A DNA stretch of 64,000 bases from Argopecten irradians (lineage: Eukaryota > Mollusca > Bivalvia > Pectinida > Pectinidae): positions 12,533,544 through 12,597,543 of the forward strand of contig NC_091144.1 of assembly GCF_041381155.1 (NCBI RefSeq), written 5' to 3'. Both the position numbers and the translations under genes were made by a program. How positions within the stretch are numbered: position 1 is the stretch's first letter; every line of letters starts with the position of its first letter. Below, piece by piece: positions 25,374 to 35,544 of this stretch. Below the pieces are notes generated by a model. It was not told where the DNA came from, did no database searches, and worked only from the letters and a program-made list of their open reading frames with translations.

Positions 25374-28300
25374 CTGGAAATGATAAAAAATATACAGATA
25401 AAATATATATCATCCATGAGTCAAATCACTCGACTAAACAGAAGGCACATGAATTTTTTTTTCAGAAGTTTAAATGCAAACGTTCTTCTAAAACTTCAAA
25501 CCAAAAGTTGTCTGAATTTGCTTTAATTTGTATTAAAATCTTTATTTTAATTTCTGGATTTTCCCCCCTGATTTCAACCGTCATTATCAACCTTCATATT
25601 CAGAATTTCTTTTGATTAAAATCTTCTTTACTATCGTATTATATTGAAAGCATAACCTGAACTAGAACTAGTTAAGGTAAACAAAATGCCTAAAGGGTTT
25701 GCATTGCTCACCTAGCTTTTTAGTTAAACCCAACAGCATTATATGTAGTAAAGATTATATAATTAAGTGCTTATTTCCTACAGAATTTTCTTTATTTCCT
25801 CTATTAAGCCCAACCCCTTCTGCCCAAGGGTATCTGGTAGTCAGTTAACATTTATACAAAGTCGGTTTCCATCCTTGCAAATGTCTAGCCAAATTTGGTT
25901 AACAATTAAATATGAAAACTTTATGATTAGTCAAATAAATTAACTTTGTTTCCTCTATTGGGTCAGATCTCTCCAGCACCAAGGGGTCAGATTCAACATT
26001 TACACAAATTCTATTTCTCTTTTCACAAATATGTTAATTTCTGGCCAAATTTGGCTTGACTCCCTTCAAATCGTTACTACTAAGATCTAGCGGCAAAACA
26101 AAGAAATGTTGACAGACAAGCAAGGCGAGTGAACAATCAGTAAGGAGCAGTACACTTACTATTGACTGCCTCCAACTTATTGGATATTAAACAGACCTGA
26201 ACACTAGGTAATTCCAGTATACCCCTTTGACTTGTGAAGATCATTAACACACTAACCTTGCCTGTGTGACCACATGTGGGATCTTCAGTTCTACCAATGA
26301 AGGTTGAGGTGGCACATTGGTGTCTTGTTCTGTAACTTCTACATTCTGAGCAGATGATTTGAGCTCAGCCAGTAACTCCCGGCCCATGTTCTGGGTATAG
26401 AACTGGGGACAGTAGGGCAATATCTCTTGTAGGTAGCGCATACCTGAATGTCACAAGATCAACGTTTTATTAAAATAGGTCAATAAAAACCTTTCTGTCA
26501 CCCATAAACACATTTGGTTAGCATTACTCAAAATATATGTACCCTGGTATATAAAAAATACAGATTTCAGTACTGGGATCCTACCAGTAGTCGGGAAGGA
26601 ACAGTATTTATGATTTGGGAAAAAATAATTGTTTGCATCTCCTTAAACACATTATTTCTATATTCCCAAAAAACACCATCATGAAGTATTTGTCAACAGC
26701 TCCAGACATTCCAAAATCTGGATGCACAGTAGAATATGCACACAATCACTACAACTGTTTCATCACGACTACTGGTTGGGTATACTTTAGGCCTTTACAG
26801 TCAAAAGATATTTAAAGAACAATTTTTTTTAATATTCATTCACTAGCGTTATGAAAAACATCAAATGATAACAACTTATGAAAAGGCAAACAAAAACTTA
26901 CTAGCATTGTCCTGTACACCTTTCCCATTCTTCGCCTCATCAATAAGTTGTTCTACAGCTTCCTGTAAGAAAAAAGTAAACCTTCATGTTTAATTATTAC
27001 CATGTATCAAATATTTTGCCTATTCTGAGAGAGTTTTTTGCACTGCCCCACCTGATACAAACAACCACGGCCACCAATATGAAACTTCCAATACATTAGT
27101 GATAATTATACACTCTCTTCACTGTGATGTGGATTTTTTTTTAATAAATGTAATTCTGTCTGCATGAGTCCTCCAACAAGGATTAATACTTGAATAATGC
27201 TGTTAGCATTAACATGTTCTAGATAATAATAAATATACATACAAAGATATTCAGTACTACTCCCCCTCTCCTTATAATCATTTCTCTTAAGGTTAGGAAG
27301 AGGGGACTGAGAAAATATACTGTAATAGGAGTATGTGTACTTTCAAACACAATCAGTAAAAAGCCCCCTCCTTTTAATATCATTTCCTTTAATAGTAGGG
27401 AGGTGGACTGAGGGCTTATTACCTTATGAATAGGGGTATATGTACTTACAAAGACAAGTTGCACTCTACTTTCACAGAAAGAACATTTCCTGTCTGGGTC
27501 CCAATCCTCTATTTGATTTGTTTCCAAGTCTGTGAAATTGTAAAATGATATAAGTTCTTACATATTGTAAGAGAAGCTAGACAATTGTACCATATTTTTC
27601 CTGTTAAAGGAGTCTTCTAATAAGGGACCCACATGTGCACGTTTCTGCTGATAAATGGAAAATCACTTTATACAAATTTTGCAATAGCCGGGGCAAATTC
27701 TGTCATAGCAGGTGCCAATGATGTAATGTTTACCTAAGCCAATTACCAGTGTACAGCACCCTCATTAGGGAAATACGGTATGTAAATCTAAAGTCAATAT
27801 TAATTCATAGAGTTGATATAATTATCACGTCTTACAACACTCCAATCAGGGTCAACAAAAATGTAAAGAAGGTGTGTGATTCTCAACATTTTTCTCTCTC
27901 TAACACATGTCTTCTTATATAATTATCTAATGAAATTGAAGCTAAGGAAATATAGTAAGCAAGCACATACCGTTAAATGGCAATAACAACTCTCTGATGC
28001 GAGACCGGCCTCCCAATTCTTCTGCAATTCTTTCAAGCCCTGAAAATACAAAATCATGACTAACGATAAACTTCAGTTCAGAACTATTGTAACAAGATAT
28101 GGCCTGTCCTGCTTTGTTAATGACAAAATAGCAAAGCTGACAAATTATATCATCATAGAGAAATAATTCATTTTTTCTCAGTTTTCGTTTAAAATCAGCT
28201 TTCTGGCTGAGTCTTTTTTAATAATTATGGAAAGAATCCCAGAATGGCGCCAATAAACAATGCTATAGAAACGTTACAATAGAGCCTGAGACATGATCAT

Positions 28301-28743
28301 GATGACACTGCTCACTGATAATAATTCCTTTATAAATTGTACTAAAAAAATAAATTTATATCCATCTTTTTTGTTGATTTCAATAAAATGTAACAGTTAC
28401 ATTTTATTGTTTCTCCTGAAATGTTTTTAGAGAAACACTCACATACCTAGAAATAAATATGTGAGGCAAATACCAGTATTCAATCAGTCAACCTCCTCAA
28501 GCTTAAATATCTCTAAGTAAGGAGAGGACGTAATCAATTCAGGGGGGGGATCAGCAGGTAACAGTTTATGACAAATATATTTTAGGAAATAATCAAGCAA
28601 GTCACAGTTTATGGTAAATATCTGTTAGGAATGAACCACACTGTAATGACCTGTTATTGTTACTTTTATGAAAGTTCAAAGTTCAATCTGTATTCTTTAT
28701 TTATAGGACTATGTATGTTTTTTGTTTTTGTTTTTTTTTTACT

Positions 28744-28779
<36 letters not shown>

Positions 28780-31700
28780 TATTAAAATGTTCAAACTAAG
28801 CATTCACCAATGAAGTTAAAAATATTTGGTACATCCCTGATTCAATTATGATACTACATTTCTATTACAACCCCTATTGTGGCCATGGTTACCATCCAAA
28901 ACACATGTAACTTTAGTGGAAATTTTGTCATTTTGGATGTAATTTTAACAGTTTAATATTAACTGAGAATATGTACATCCTTATGAAGACATTTGACTTC
29001 CCTCTATTTCCCTAAGGATAACATATGATGCCTTTTCTAATTTTCGTGACCTTTTCTGAAAGGAAATCCCTATATGCATTAATTCTTCTTTTCATATGTT
29101 TATATCTGAATGAAAAAAATAAACCTATTGCAAATTCCATTCTATTAAAACCAATTAGAAAGAGACACATTTCGGAGTTTCCACACAAACATTGATTAAG
29201 AATGAAAATTTTTACATAGCAATAAATGTAGAAGCAAAATGGCCATCATTGGAAGGAGATAATCTATTATCTGTGCTCTAGATAATTTTGGAGTGGTGGT
29301 TAATTATACTCAAAGTTTTGAAAAGGAGTACAACTCTGACTTCTGTACATATGAGAACCCAAAACTGAACAGAGATGTGTCAGAAATATGTTACTTTAAA
29401 TAGTTATTGCATAAAGTAATCGATGACAAGCCAACAATTGTGCAAATATCTATCTGAATAAGGAGCACAGTTGATGCAGAATCTTAAGCATGATTGGAAT
29501 TCTCCTTATTTTACCATAGATCTTTTGATTTTATTTCTGAATGTAAGCACTCAGAATATATTGCATTGCATAATATACGTAATATAAATATTAATTATTT
29601 GTAGGGGTAATTACATGTAGTACCTGTTAATTATATTTTAGGGATAATTGGCAAATTCTAATGGGTATTTTACTTGTGTATACATGTACGTATCTGAATT
29701 GCAGCTACCTATATATCATGACATTGTATTTGTTTCTAGATGAGTAGCTCTCACAGGAAGAGTCATACATATCTGGTAAGTGTTGATAATTAGCTATAAG
29801 GTGTAAATAAAACAATGAACCTTTATTACTTGACAAATAGACTTGGTTAATTCTCCTGACTTGACAAACAGACTTGGTTAATATTCCTTTCTTGATAAAC
29901 AGACTTGGTTAATACTCCTGACTTGACAAACAGACTTGGTTAATACTCCTGACTTGACAAAAAGACTTGGTTAATATTCCTTTCTTGATAAACAGACTTG
30001 GTTAATTCTCCTAACTTGACAAACAGACTTGGTTAATATTCCTGACTTGATAAACAGACTTGGTTAATACTCCTGACATGACAAACATACTTGGTTAAAA
30101 TTCCTGACTTGACAAACAGACTTGGTTAATACTCCTGACATGACAAAAAGACTTGGTAAATATTCCTGACTTGACAAACAGACTTGGTTAATACTCCTGA
30201 CTTGATAAACATACTTGGTTAATATTCCTGACTTGATAAACAGACTTGGTTAATACTCCTGACATGACAAACATACTTGGTTAAAATTCCTGACTTGACA
30301 AACAGACTTGGTTAATACTCCTGACTTGACAAACAAACTTGGTAAATATTCCTGACATGACAAACAGACTTGGTTAATACTCCTGACATGACAAAAAGAC
30401 TTGGTAAATATTCCTGACTTGACAAACAGACTTGGTTTATATTCCTGACTTGGTAACCTGTTGGTTATAGACATACTTGGTTAAAATTCCTGACTTGACA
30501 AAAACTTGGTTAATACTCCTGACATGACAAAAAGACTTGGTAAATATTCCTGACTTGACAAACAGACTTGGTTAATACTCCTGACTTGATAAACATACTT
30601 GGTTAATATTCCTGACTTGATAAACAGACTTGGTTAATACTCCTGACATGACAAACATACTTGGTTAAAATTCCTGACTTGACAAACAGACTTGGTTAAT
30701 ACTCCTGACTTGACAAACAAACTTGGTAAATATTCCTGACATGACAAACAGACTTGGTTAATACTCCTGACATGACAAAAAGACTTGGTAAATATTCCTG
30801 ACTTGACAAACAGACTTGGTTTATATTCCTGACTTGGTAACCTGTTGACTAACATTCGTGAGAGACTTAAATTAACTTTTATAGATAAATATATAATGAT
30901 TAATTTTGGTACATAAGTTAAAGATGCTCCACCGCCGACAGAGCCTAAATGATATTCATCATTTGAACAATAATTGGGGTTTAATCGTGTATACATATAT
31001 ATATGTCTATAGCTAATGAACACAAACAAATATAGTAAAATAATTTATTTTGACTTTGGTGCATGTGCAATCAGTACTTCTTTCTATATAGGATATAATG
31101 CCACAGAATTTTTTGTAAAGTAAGTAACTTTTGTAACTGAAGAAAAATACCAAATCGTCTGCTCCAGTTTTCTATAGTGAAAAAATACAATTTGTCAGCA
31201 GTGGAGCATCTTTAACAATCATCACTTGAATGATGAATTGATCTGTTAGTATTTTATAGAAAAAGTATCCTTTATCCTTTTCTAGTAAATAATGAACCTT
31301 AATGCTGTAGGGGAAAATCATCTAGAGGCATTGTGTGTCATGATAACATTTTAAGGACTTTAAGTTTTAACAGAGTGAGGTACGTATACATTGTGGGAGA
31401 AATATAAAGCTTGTTCAAGATAGATTGTATAATTTCTAGTTGAAAACCTTAACAAAAAAATGGTTGATAACCGAGTTGACAAAAATAAATTCATTACCGT
31501 ATTCGACCCAATTAGTGCCCATGTCCCTATAAACGCCCCTCCCGCTTTTTGAGGCTTCGATTTCAATTTCCCACGCATAAATAAAGACCAAAACTACACA
31601 AAACTGTCTAGATTTGCAATAATTATGTCTTATTAGCACCTTTTCAATTTTTTAAACGGCCTGGGCGCTTATTGGGTCGAATATGGTATTTTAATTCATG

Positions 31701-34254
31701 CAATGTTTCAGATGGTTACCATATAGCAACTAGATGCAATGAATAGATACACAAATATCCTTATGGATTCAGTAATACATGCAATACATTAACATTTTTC
31801 ATTGTTTTACTTCTGATAATCGTCACAGGATACCCACAAAAGGATTAATTAATGCCTTTAGTTTTTCTTCTGGGTAACCAATATGACTTTAATCATGACA
31901 GACACTACTAAGACAGCCTCATTACAAAATTACACCAGTATTTATTTGACAACTGTAATCTATACATGTACAAAGTAAAAATAATGAAGTTCATATGTGA
32001 TTAATCTGATTATGTACCAATCTTCAGTTCGTCATAGACCACCAATTTATTATGGTTTTCCACTGATTTGACATCCCAGGTTTTTTTTCAGGCCTTTATA
32101 GGGTCCAGTAAAAGGACTCCTTCCCAATTCAGAGATATAATGACACTGCATTCTCCCAACTTTAGTCAGTACCTATTTGTGGTAAACTTATGTTAAAATC
32201 CCAACTGATCAGTACTTTATCAGTAATTATTGATATTTTGTAAAAGTTAAATCTTAAAATATCATTGAAAAAAACCCAGTTAAGCCTCTTTTTAATTTTA
32301 TTTTCTCATTTTGATATTATTTCAACAAAATTGTGAAGAAAATTTAATCAATATGATGCTGATCATATTTTCCTTTCTCTAAAATAGCTTGAAATAAAAA
32401 CAGCTAAGCCTCTTTTTAATATAATTTCTCATTTTGATATTATTTCAACAAAATTGTGAAGAAAATTTAATCAAATTGATGCTGATCATATTTTCCTTTC
32501 TCTAAAATAGCTTGAAATAATCCTTTATCATTATGATTTTTAAATTTACTGGTAAATTTAATTAAAATGATGCTGATGTCCTTTTCCCAAAATAGCTGGC
32601 AATAAGATAATGCTAAGGCGACACATTGCGGACGAATGGTCATTTTTATCTTATAATAACAGGAGCAGACAAATTAGTAAAAAAATTGTTCTTCAGTAAC
32701 ATATAAGTTATTTATTTACACAATAAATTACTTTCATTGAAAAGTTTTATATTATTTCAATATAAAAGTGTTTAACATAACTAATACACCCTACAAAAAA
32801 TCCATGGCACTTTTCTCTGGAATGACAAACATCAATAGCAAAATAATTCAAGTTTTTTTGTGTGTTAATACAGAGACACTTATATGTATACGTGTATGGT
32901 ATACACAATTAAATATATCAATTATTGTCCATCTGATAAATATTGTTTATGCTCTGACTGCGGTTTAATCTCCGTGATTTTTATGGTACACAAAAATGAA
33001 ATTATTGGGCAAGAACACAAATTTGTGAAGGAAAATCAATTTCTTGAAAAAAAAGAAAACAATTCAATGTCTCATTATATAATTTGACATTTTATTGTTT
33101 AAATTTATTGTAATAGATCAAATAGCTAGCTGTTTCATGAATTCACATTAAATATAAAGCTATTCATTCCATTATTTACACCTATCACAAAGTATTTTTT
33201 CATTAATTAAAATTTTAGGAAAAAAATAGATATAAAGGTAATTAAACCTTAAAACATCAGAAGTATAAAGAAGCATATAAAACTTAAATAATTATTTTGC
33301 TCACAATTTTTGTATGATCAAAAAAAAAATATACAGTGAGGTCACTGCACTTGATGCACATAGGCTACTTAACACAGAAATGTGTATTATAAACCTCTGT
33401 TATAGATGTATTGCTTTATCTGCATCAGCAACAAAATATTCACATAATTTGGTACAGCGACAGTTTACCTATCTCCTCATACAACGGCTAAATCAATATA
33501 TTTACGGAGATTGACACTCATTAGCATACTGCTTCGGTTCCACAGAAGGTCACGACAGCCAAACTGCTCAACAACCGGCATGCGACAATGAGTTTGTCAT
33601 TCGATCAATAATTTTCAACAGCGTCCATTTTTGGCATTCTGCTCCTTCACAAACGTGAACCATATGTTTTTCTATCTCTTCCTAACCATTGATGTTTTTA
33701 CAACTAATCTTAATTAACACATTTTAAATGTTATAAAGGACATTCGTTTCCAACCAGAATCAATATTTTAATTATTTTTTATGGTAATATACAGCGACGT
33801 CATCGATCACGAAATCAAGTCTTCTCAGCGGGTACTGTATATTTGGGATGCTGAATCAATTATCTCGATTTTTACCTGGACGAAGACGCGTTAATTGACT
33901 CACCTTTGAATCGAATTAGGAAACTAGTGATGTTTTTTAGATAAACTTTAATGTTTTGGTTTAATATAAATCTAAAATAAAAAGAAAATAAATTAATATT
34001 GACTGTCGCATTCGTCAGTAGGGGGAGTGGATAATTGACAGAATAGCTAAAAGGAACACAAATTTTGACAATGGATCCGGCACTGTGTCATCGAATTATG
34101 AGACTAAATCGAGACCTTAGAATGATCTCAAACAACGTGAATGTTCTAAAATGTACTTACCGACAGCGATAGGAACTTTTTTACTCCAAGACAACAATTC
34201 TTTCTTGAAAGACTTTCTCTCTTGTACGCATCGTGTATTCCCACAATCAACCAT
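23876..34254 (-). CDS. LCOR/Mblk-1: LCOR/Mblk-1 (E93) family transcription factor, complete gene
   Basis: Six coding exons join in frame: 34254-34161, 28039-27971, 27529-27450, 26962-26902, 26443-26257 and 25373-23876 (1,989 nt, 662 aa). All introns are GT-AG. Family members are nuclear DNA-binding regulators: insect E93/Mblk-1 acts in ecdysone responses, and vertebrate LCOR/LCORL are nuclear-receptor and Polycomb-linked corepressors. Seen here: the family N-terminus (CVQERKSFKKEL, then GLERIAEEL, then DWDPDRKCSFCESR at 63-76); Pipsqueak-type HTH 1 at about 176-219 and HTH 2 at about 479-533 (EMSVHRAGSYYGVPHSTLEY); two SUMO-type motifs, IKQE (383-386) and IKKE (456-459); and a degenerate CtBP-like SDLVLRKS near 433-440. 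A Gln/Ala run follows HTH 2. I see no LxxLL motif. The two HTHs make it more Mblk-1-like than vertebrate LCOR. Start ATG chosen because it opens the conserved N-terminus. Confidence 0.92.
25650..26150. repeat. Dispersed repeat fragment in LCOR/Mblk-1 intron 5
   Basis: Left end GCCTAAAGGGTTTGCATTGC followed by TCACCTAG, and right end AAGGCGAGTGAACAATC. The interior CCAAATTTGGTTAACA and repeated CCTCTATT...GCCC modules match the style of the element at 40195-40825. Likely a diverged member of the same family. Confidence 0.5.
26257..26443 (-). CDS. LCOR/Mblk-1: LCOR/Mblk-1 coding exon 5
   Basis: 187 nt encoding S-MRYLQEILPYCPQFYTQNM and a linker to VVTQA. The corresponding vertebrate segment is the MQRMIRQFAAEY block near the start of short LCOR isoforms. 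Donor GTTAGT is weaker than the others. Confidence 0.88.
26902..26962 (-). CDS. LCOR/Mblk-1: LCOR/Mblk-1 coding exon 4
   Basis: 61 nt encoding EAVEQLIDEAKNGKGVQDNA. Acceptor TTACAG, donor GTAAGT; frame joins exons 3 and 5. Confidence 0.88.
27450..27529 (-). CDS. LCOR/Mblk-1: LCOR/Mblk-1 coding exon 3
   Basis: 80 nt encoding DLETNQIEDWDPDRKCSFCE and SRVQLVF. The W-x-P/D-x-x-C-x-F-C block is conserved in long LCOR isoforms. Acceptor TTCACAG, donor GTAAGT. Confidence 0.9.
27971..28039 (-). CDS. LCOR/Mblk-1: LCOR/Mblk-1 coding exon 2
   Basis: 69 nt after a TTTTCAG acceptor, encoding GLERIAEELGGRSRIRELL and a few more residues. Aligns with GLERVAEEL of Mblk-1 as I recall it. Donor GTATGT. Confidence 0.9.
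28746..28774 (+). repeat. (CT)n microsatellite in intron 1
   Basis: Uninterrupted CT dinucleotides, 14-15 units. Confidence 0.95.
29828..30860 (+). repeat. 31-bp minisatellite in LCOR/Mblk-1 intron 1
   Basis: About 33 copies of a 31-bp unit containing GACTTGGTTAATACTCCT followed by GACTTGACAAACA. Variants at a few positions alternate (ATT/ACT, GACTTGA/GACATGA, CAGA/CATA). A block of about 386 bp is nearly duplicated (roughly 30098-30460 and 30484-30845), giving a higher-order repeat with a disrupted unit at the joint near 30450-30480. Open frames such as minus 30250-30474 arise from the repeat. Confidence 0.92.
30918..31215. mobile_element. TTAA-flanked MITE, copy 2
   Basis: 298 bp between TTAA sites, with ends AGATGCTCCACCGCCGACA and TGTCAGCAGTGGAGCATCT. 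Inverted relative to the copies at 3830 and 50218. Lies in intron 1, just past the 31-bp array. Confidence 0.85.
31495..31688. mobile_element. Short MITE with ~27-bp terminal inverted repeats
   Basis: 194 bp. The left end TACCGTATTCGACCCAATTA is matched by an inverted right end TATTGGGTCGAATATGGTA, with GTGCCCA and TGGGCGC just inside. Possible TA flanks. No coding capacity. Confidence 0.8.
31689..34150. other. AT-rich part of LCOR/Mblk-1 intron 1
   Basis: No exon recognised. Contains a two-copy direct repeat at 32270-32520 and GC-richer DNA at 33780-33910 approaching the promoter. Confidence 0.45.
32270..32520. repeat. Two-copy direct repeat, ~125 bp
   Basis: Both copies run from AAGCCTCTTTTTAAT through TTTCAACAAAATTGTGAAG to AAAATAGCTTGAAATAA with few differences. 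A recent tandem duplication. Confidence 0.9.
34161..34254 (-). CDS. LCOR/Mblk-1: LCOR/Mblk-1 coding exon 1
   Basis: 94 nt encoding MVDCGNTRCVQERKSFKKEL and 11 further residues, ending in phase 1 at a GTAAGT donor. Matches the start of Mblk-1 and long LCOR isoforms. Too short to show as a sizeable open frame. Confidence 0.9.
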
Positions 34255-34393
34255 GTTGCATGTATACAATGCTACGTCATGACCTCAGGGAACACACGTT
34301 CCAGTGACGTAGTACACAGCACGGAAGAAAATAAACACCTGCAATCAACACCACACCCGTCACGATTACAAACTTTTAGCCGACAACTTTGAG
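34255..34393. promoter_or_regulatory. Candidate bidirectional promoter, LCOR/Mblk-1 and MORN4
   Basis: Lies immediately upstream of the LCOR/Mblk-1 start codon. It holds two CRE/ATF-like sites, TACGTCATGA (34273-34282) and TGACGTAG (34305-34312). On the plus strand, ACTTTGAG followed by GTAAGAC gives a plausible 5' splice donor at 34393/34394. This could be the end of a noncoding first exon of MORN4, whose first coding exon starts behind a 3' splice site at 42622. No TATA box was obvious. The function is inferred from layout only. Confidence 0.45.
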
Positions 34394-34407
34394 GTAAGAC
34401 ATATTTA

Positions 34408-34429
34408 GGGGGGGGGGGGGGGGGGGGGG
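34408..34429 (+). repeat. 22-bp G homopolymer
   Basis: Uninterrupted G run just past the candidate promoter. Length is probably uncertain for technical reasons. Confidence 0.95.
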
Positions 34430-34569
34430 CAAATTAAAGTCAGGGCAGACGCTTACAAATACCAGAAAGTTACCAAGGTAAGAAAAAAAATGTTGGCCAT
34501 GAGATCTAACGTTAGGCCTAATCTAAATCTAATGTTGCAGTATTAGCTATAGTACTATATCTACTGTAA

Positions 34570-34820
34570 CACCTTAGAATCTAATCGGATATATGCCCAA
34601 ACCACAGGCCACGAACCTGTTTTGTTACATATTAAACACTGTATCTTCAATGTAAACTGGAACACCTCGATCTGATATCTGGTCGGATATATGCCCAAAC
34701 CACAGGCCCTGTTTAGAACTTTTGTTAATTACATCTTAACCTAACATCGCATCGTAAATGTAAACTGGAACACCTCGATCCGATACCTGATCGGATATAT
34801 GCCCAAACCACAGGTCACTA
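34570..34820. repeat. Three-copy tandem repeat, ~105 bp
   Basis: Copies share TCGGATATATGCCCAAACCA followed by CAGG, and TGTAAACTGGAACACCTCGA ahead of the next copy. Confidence 0.88.
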
Positions 34821-35028
34821 GGCCTATTTTGTTACAATATGTACATCTGGCTATTTTTACACACCATATATACATCGTCCGGATACCCCTGACACTGGGA
34901 CACTGCCAGAGTAACACGCTGGATATTAATTATTTATTTAGACCTACATATACATGTATGTAACTTAGACCTAATATATGGATAAATATTCCATATTATA
35001 TTTTTTAATTTTTGGTACTGTATATATA

Positions 35029-35135
35029 TGTAGCGGGATTGGGTCGATCATCAGTGACCAGGTAGCCCAGTCAATAGAGCACTCGGCTATTGTGTTCAGA
35101 GGGTCCCGAGTTCGAATCCTGGTCTAGCCGCTACA
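35029..35135 (+). mobile_element. tRNA-derived SINE head, copy 1
   Basis: The tRNA-like part begins GACCAGGTAGCCCAGTC (box A region about 35061-35080) and has a box B GAGTTCGAATCC at 35108-35119. GACCAGG and CCTGGTC could pair as an acceptor-like stem. The whole unit is framed by TGTAGCGG and its inverse CCGCTACA. The frame, the second diverged copy at 35251 and the non-tRNA body between them argue for a SINE rather than a tRNA gene. Confidence 0.7.
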
Positions 35136-35250
35136 TTTTCTCCTCTCCTGTTACAGAGTTGGCGCCCAACTAAATAACCCACGGTGGTGGTGTTTGGAAG
35201 GGTCTTGTATTTGTCTTCAAGGGTGAAGACTTTGAGAAAGGAGGGAGTGG

Positions 35251-35362
35251 TGTAGCGGGATTGGAATGGGTCAAAAATTGGTGACCAGGTAGCTCAGTCT
35301 GTAGAACACTTGGCTAATGTTCAGAGGGTCCTTAGGGTTTGAATTCCAGTCTGGCCGCTACA
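35251..35362 (+). mobile_element. tRNA-derived SINE head, copy 2
   Basis: Same frame TGTAGCGG...CCGCTACA with a more decayed interior: GACCAGGTAGCTCAGTCTGT, then GTTTGAATTCC as box B. The spacer 35136-35250 holds the SINE-like body (GAGTTGGCGCCCAACTAAA). Confidence 0.7.
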
Positions 35363-35388
35363 TTTCTATTTCTGTAAAGGCCAGACAG

Positions 35389-35457
35389 CGGTTTGTACCA
35401 GGGACCTTCTAACACTATATAGCTAGCTGCCTATGCTTTACCGATTGAGCTAATTTA
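35389..35457 (-). mobile_element. tRNA-like SINE fragment, reverse orientation
   Basis: Read on the minus strand, TTAGCTCAATCGGTAAAGCA is a good box A region and GGTCCCTGGTACAAACC a decayed box B. Probably another SINE remnant. Confidence 0.5.
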
Positions 35458-35544
35458 ATGATTACACCGATAACACTGATTTAATATTGGTCCTGAGTCC
35501 GATTCTGGTACAATATTTTACCATGTTTTAATTGTTGCACACTG

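Noticed and set aside
29743..29795. Possible plus-strand mini-exon (TTTCTAG acceptor, GTAAGT donor, MSSSHRKSHTYL between)
   Set aside because: Chance splice motifs are frequent in AT-rich introns. There is no known protein match and no partner exons.
30250..31029. Minus-strand frames repeating SQEYKPSLFVKSG
   Set aside because: Translation of the 31-bp minisatellite; the two frames are copies of one duplicated block.
35056..35130. tRNA gene
   Set aside because: Box A and B are present, but there is a diverged second copy, a non-tRNA body and inverted outer ends, so a SINE is more likely.
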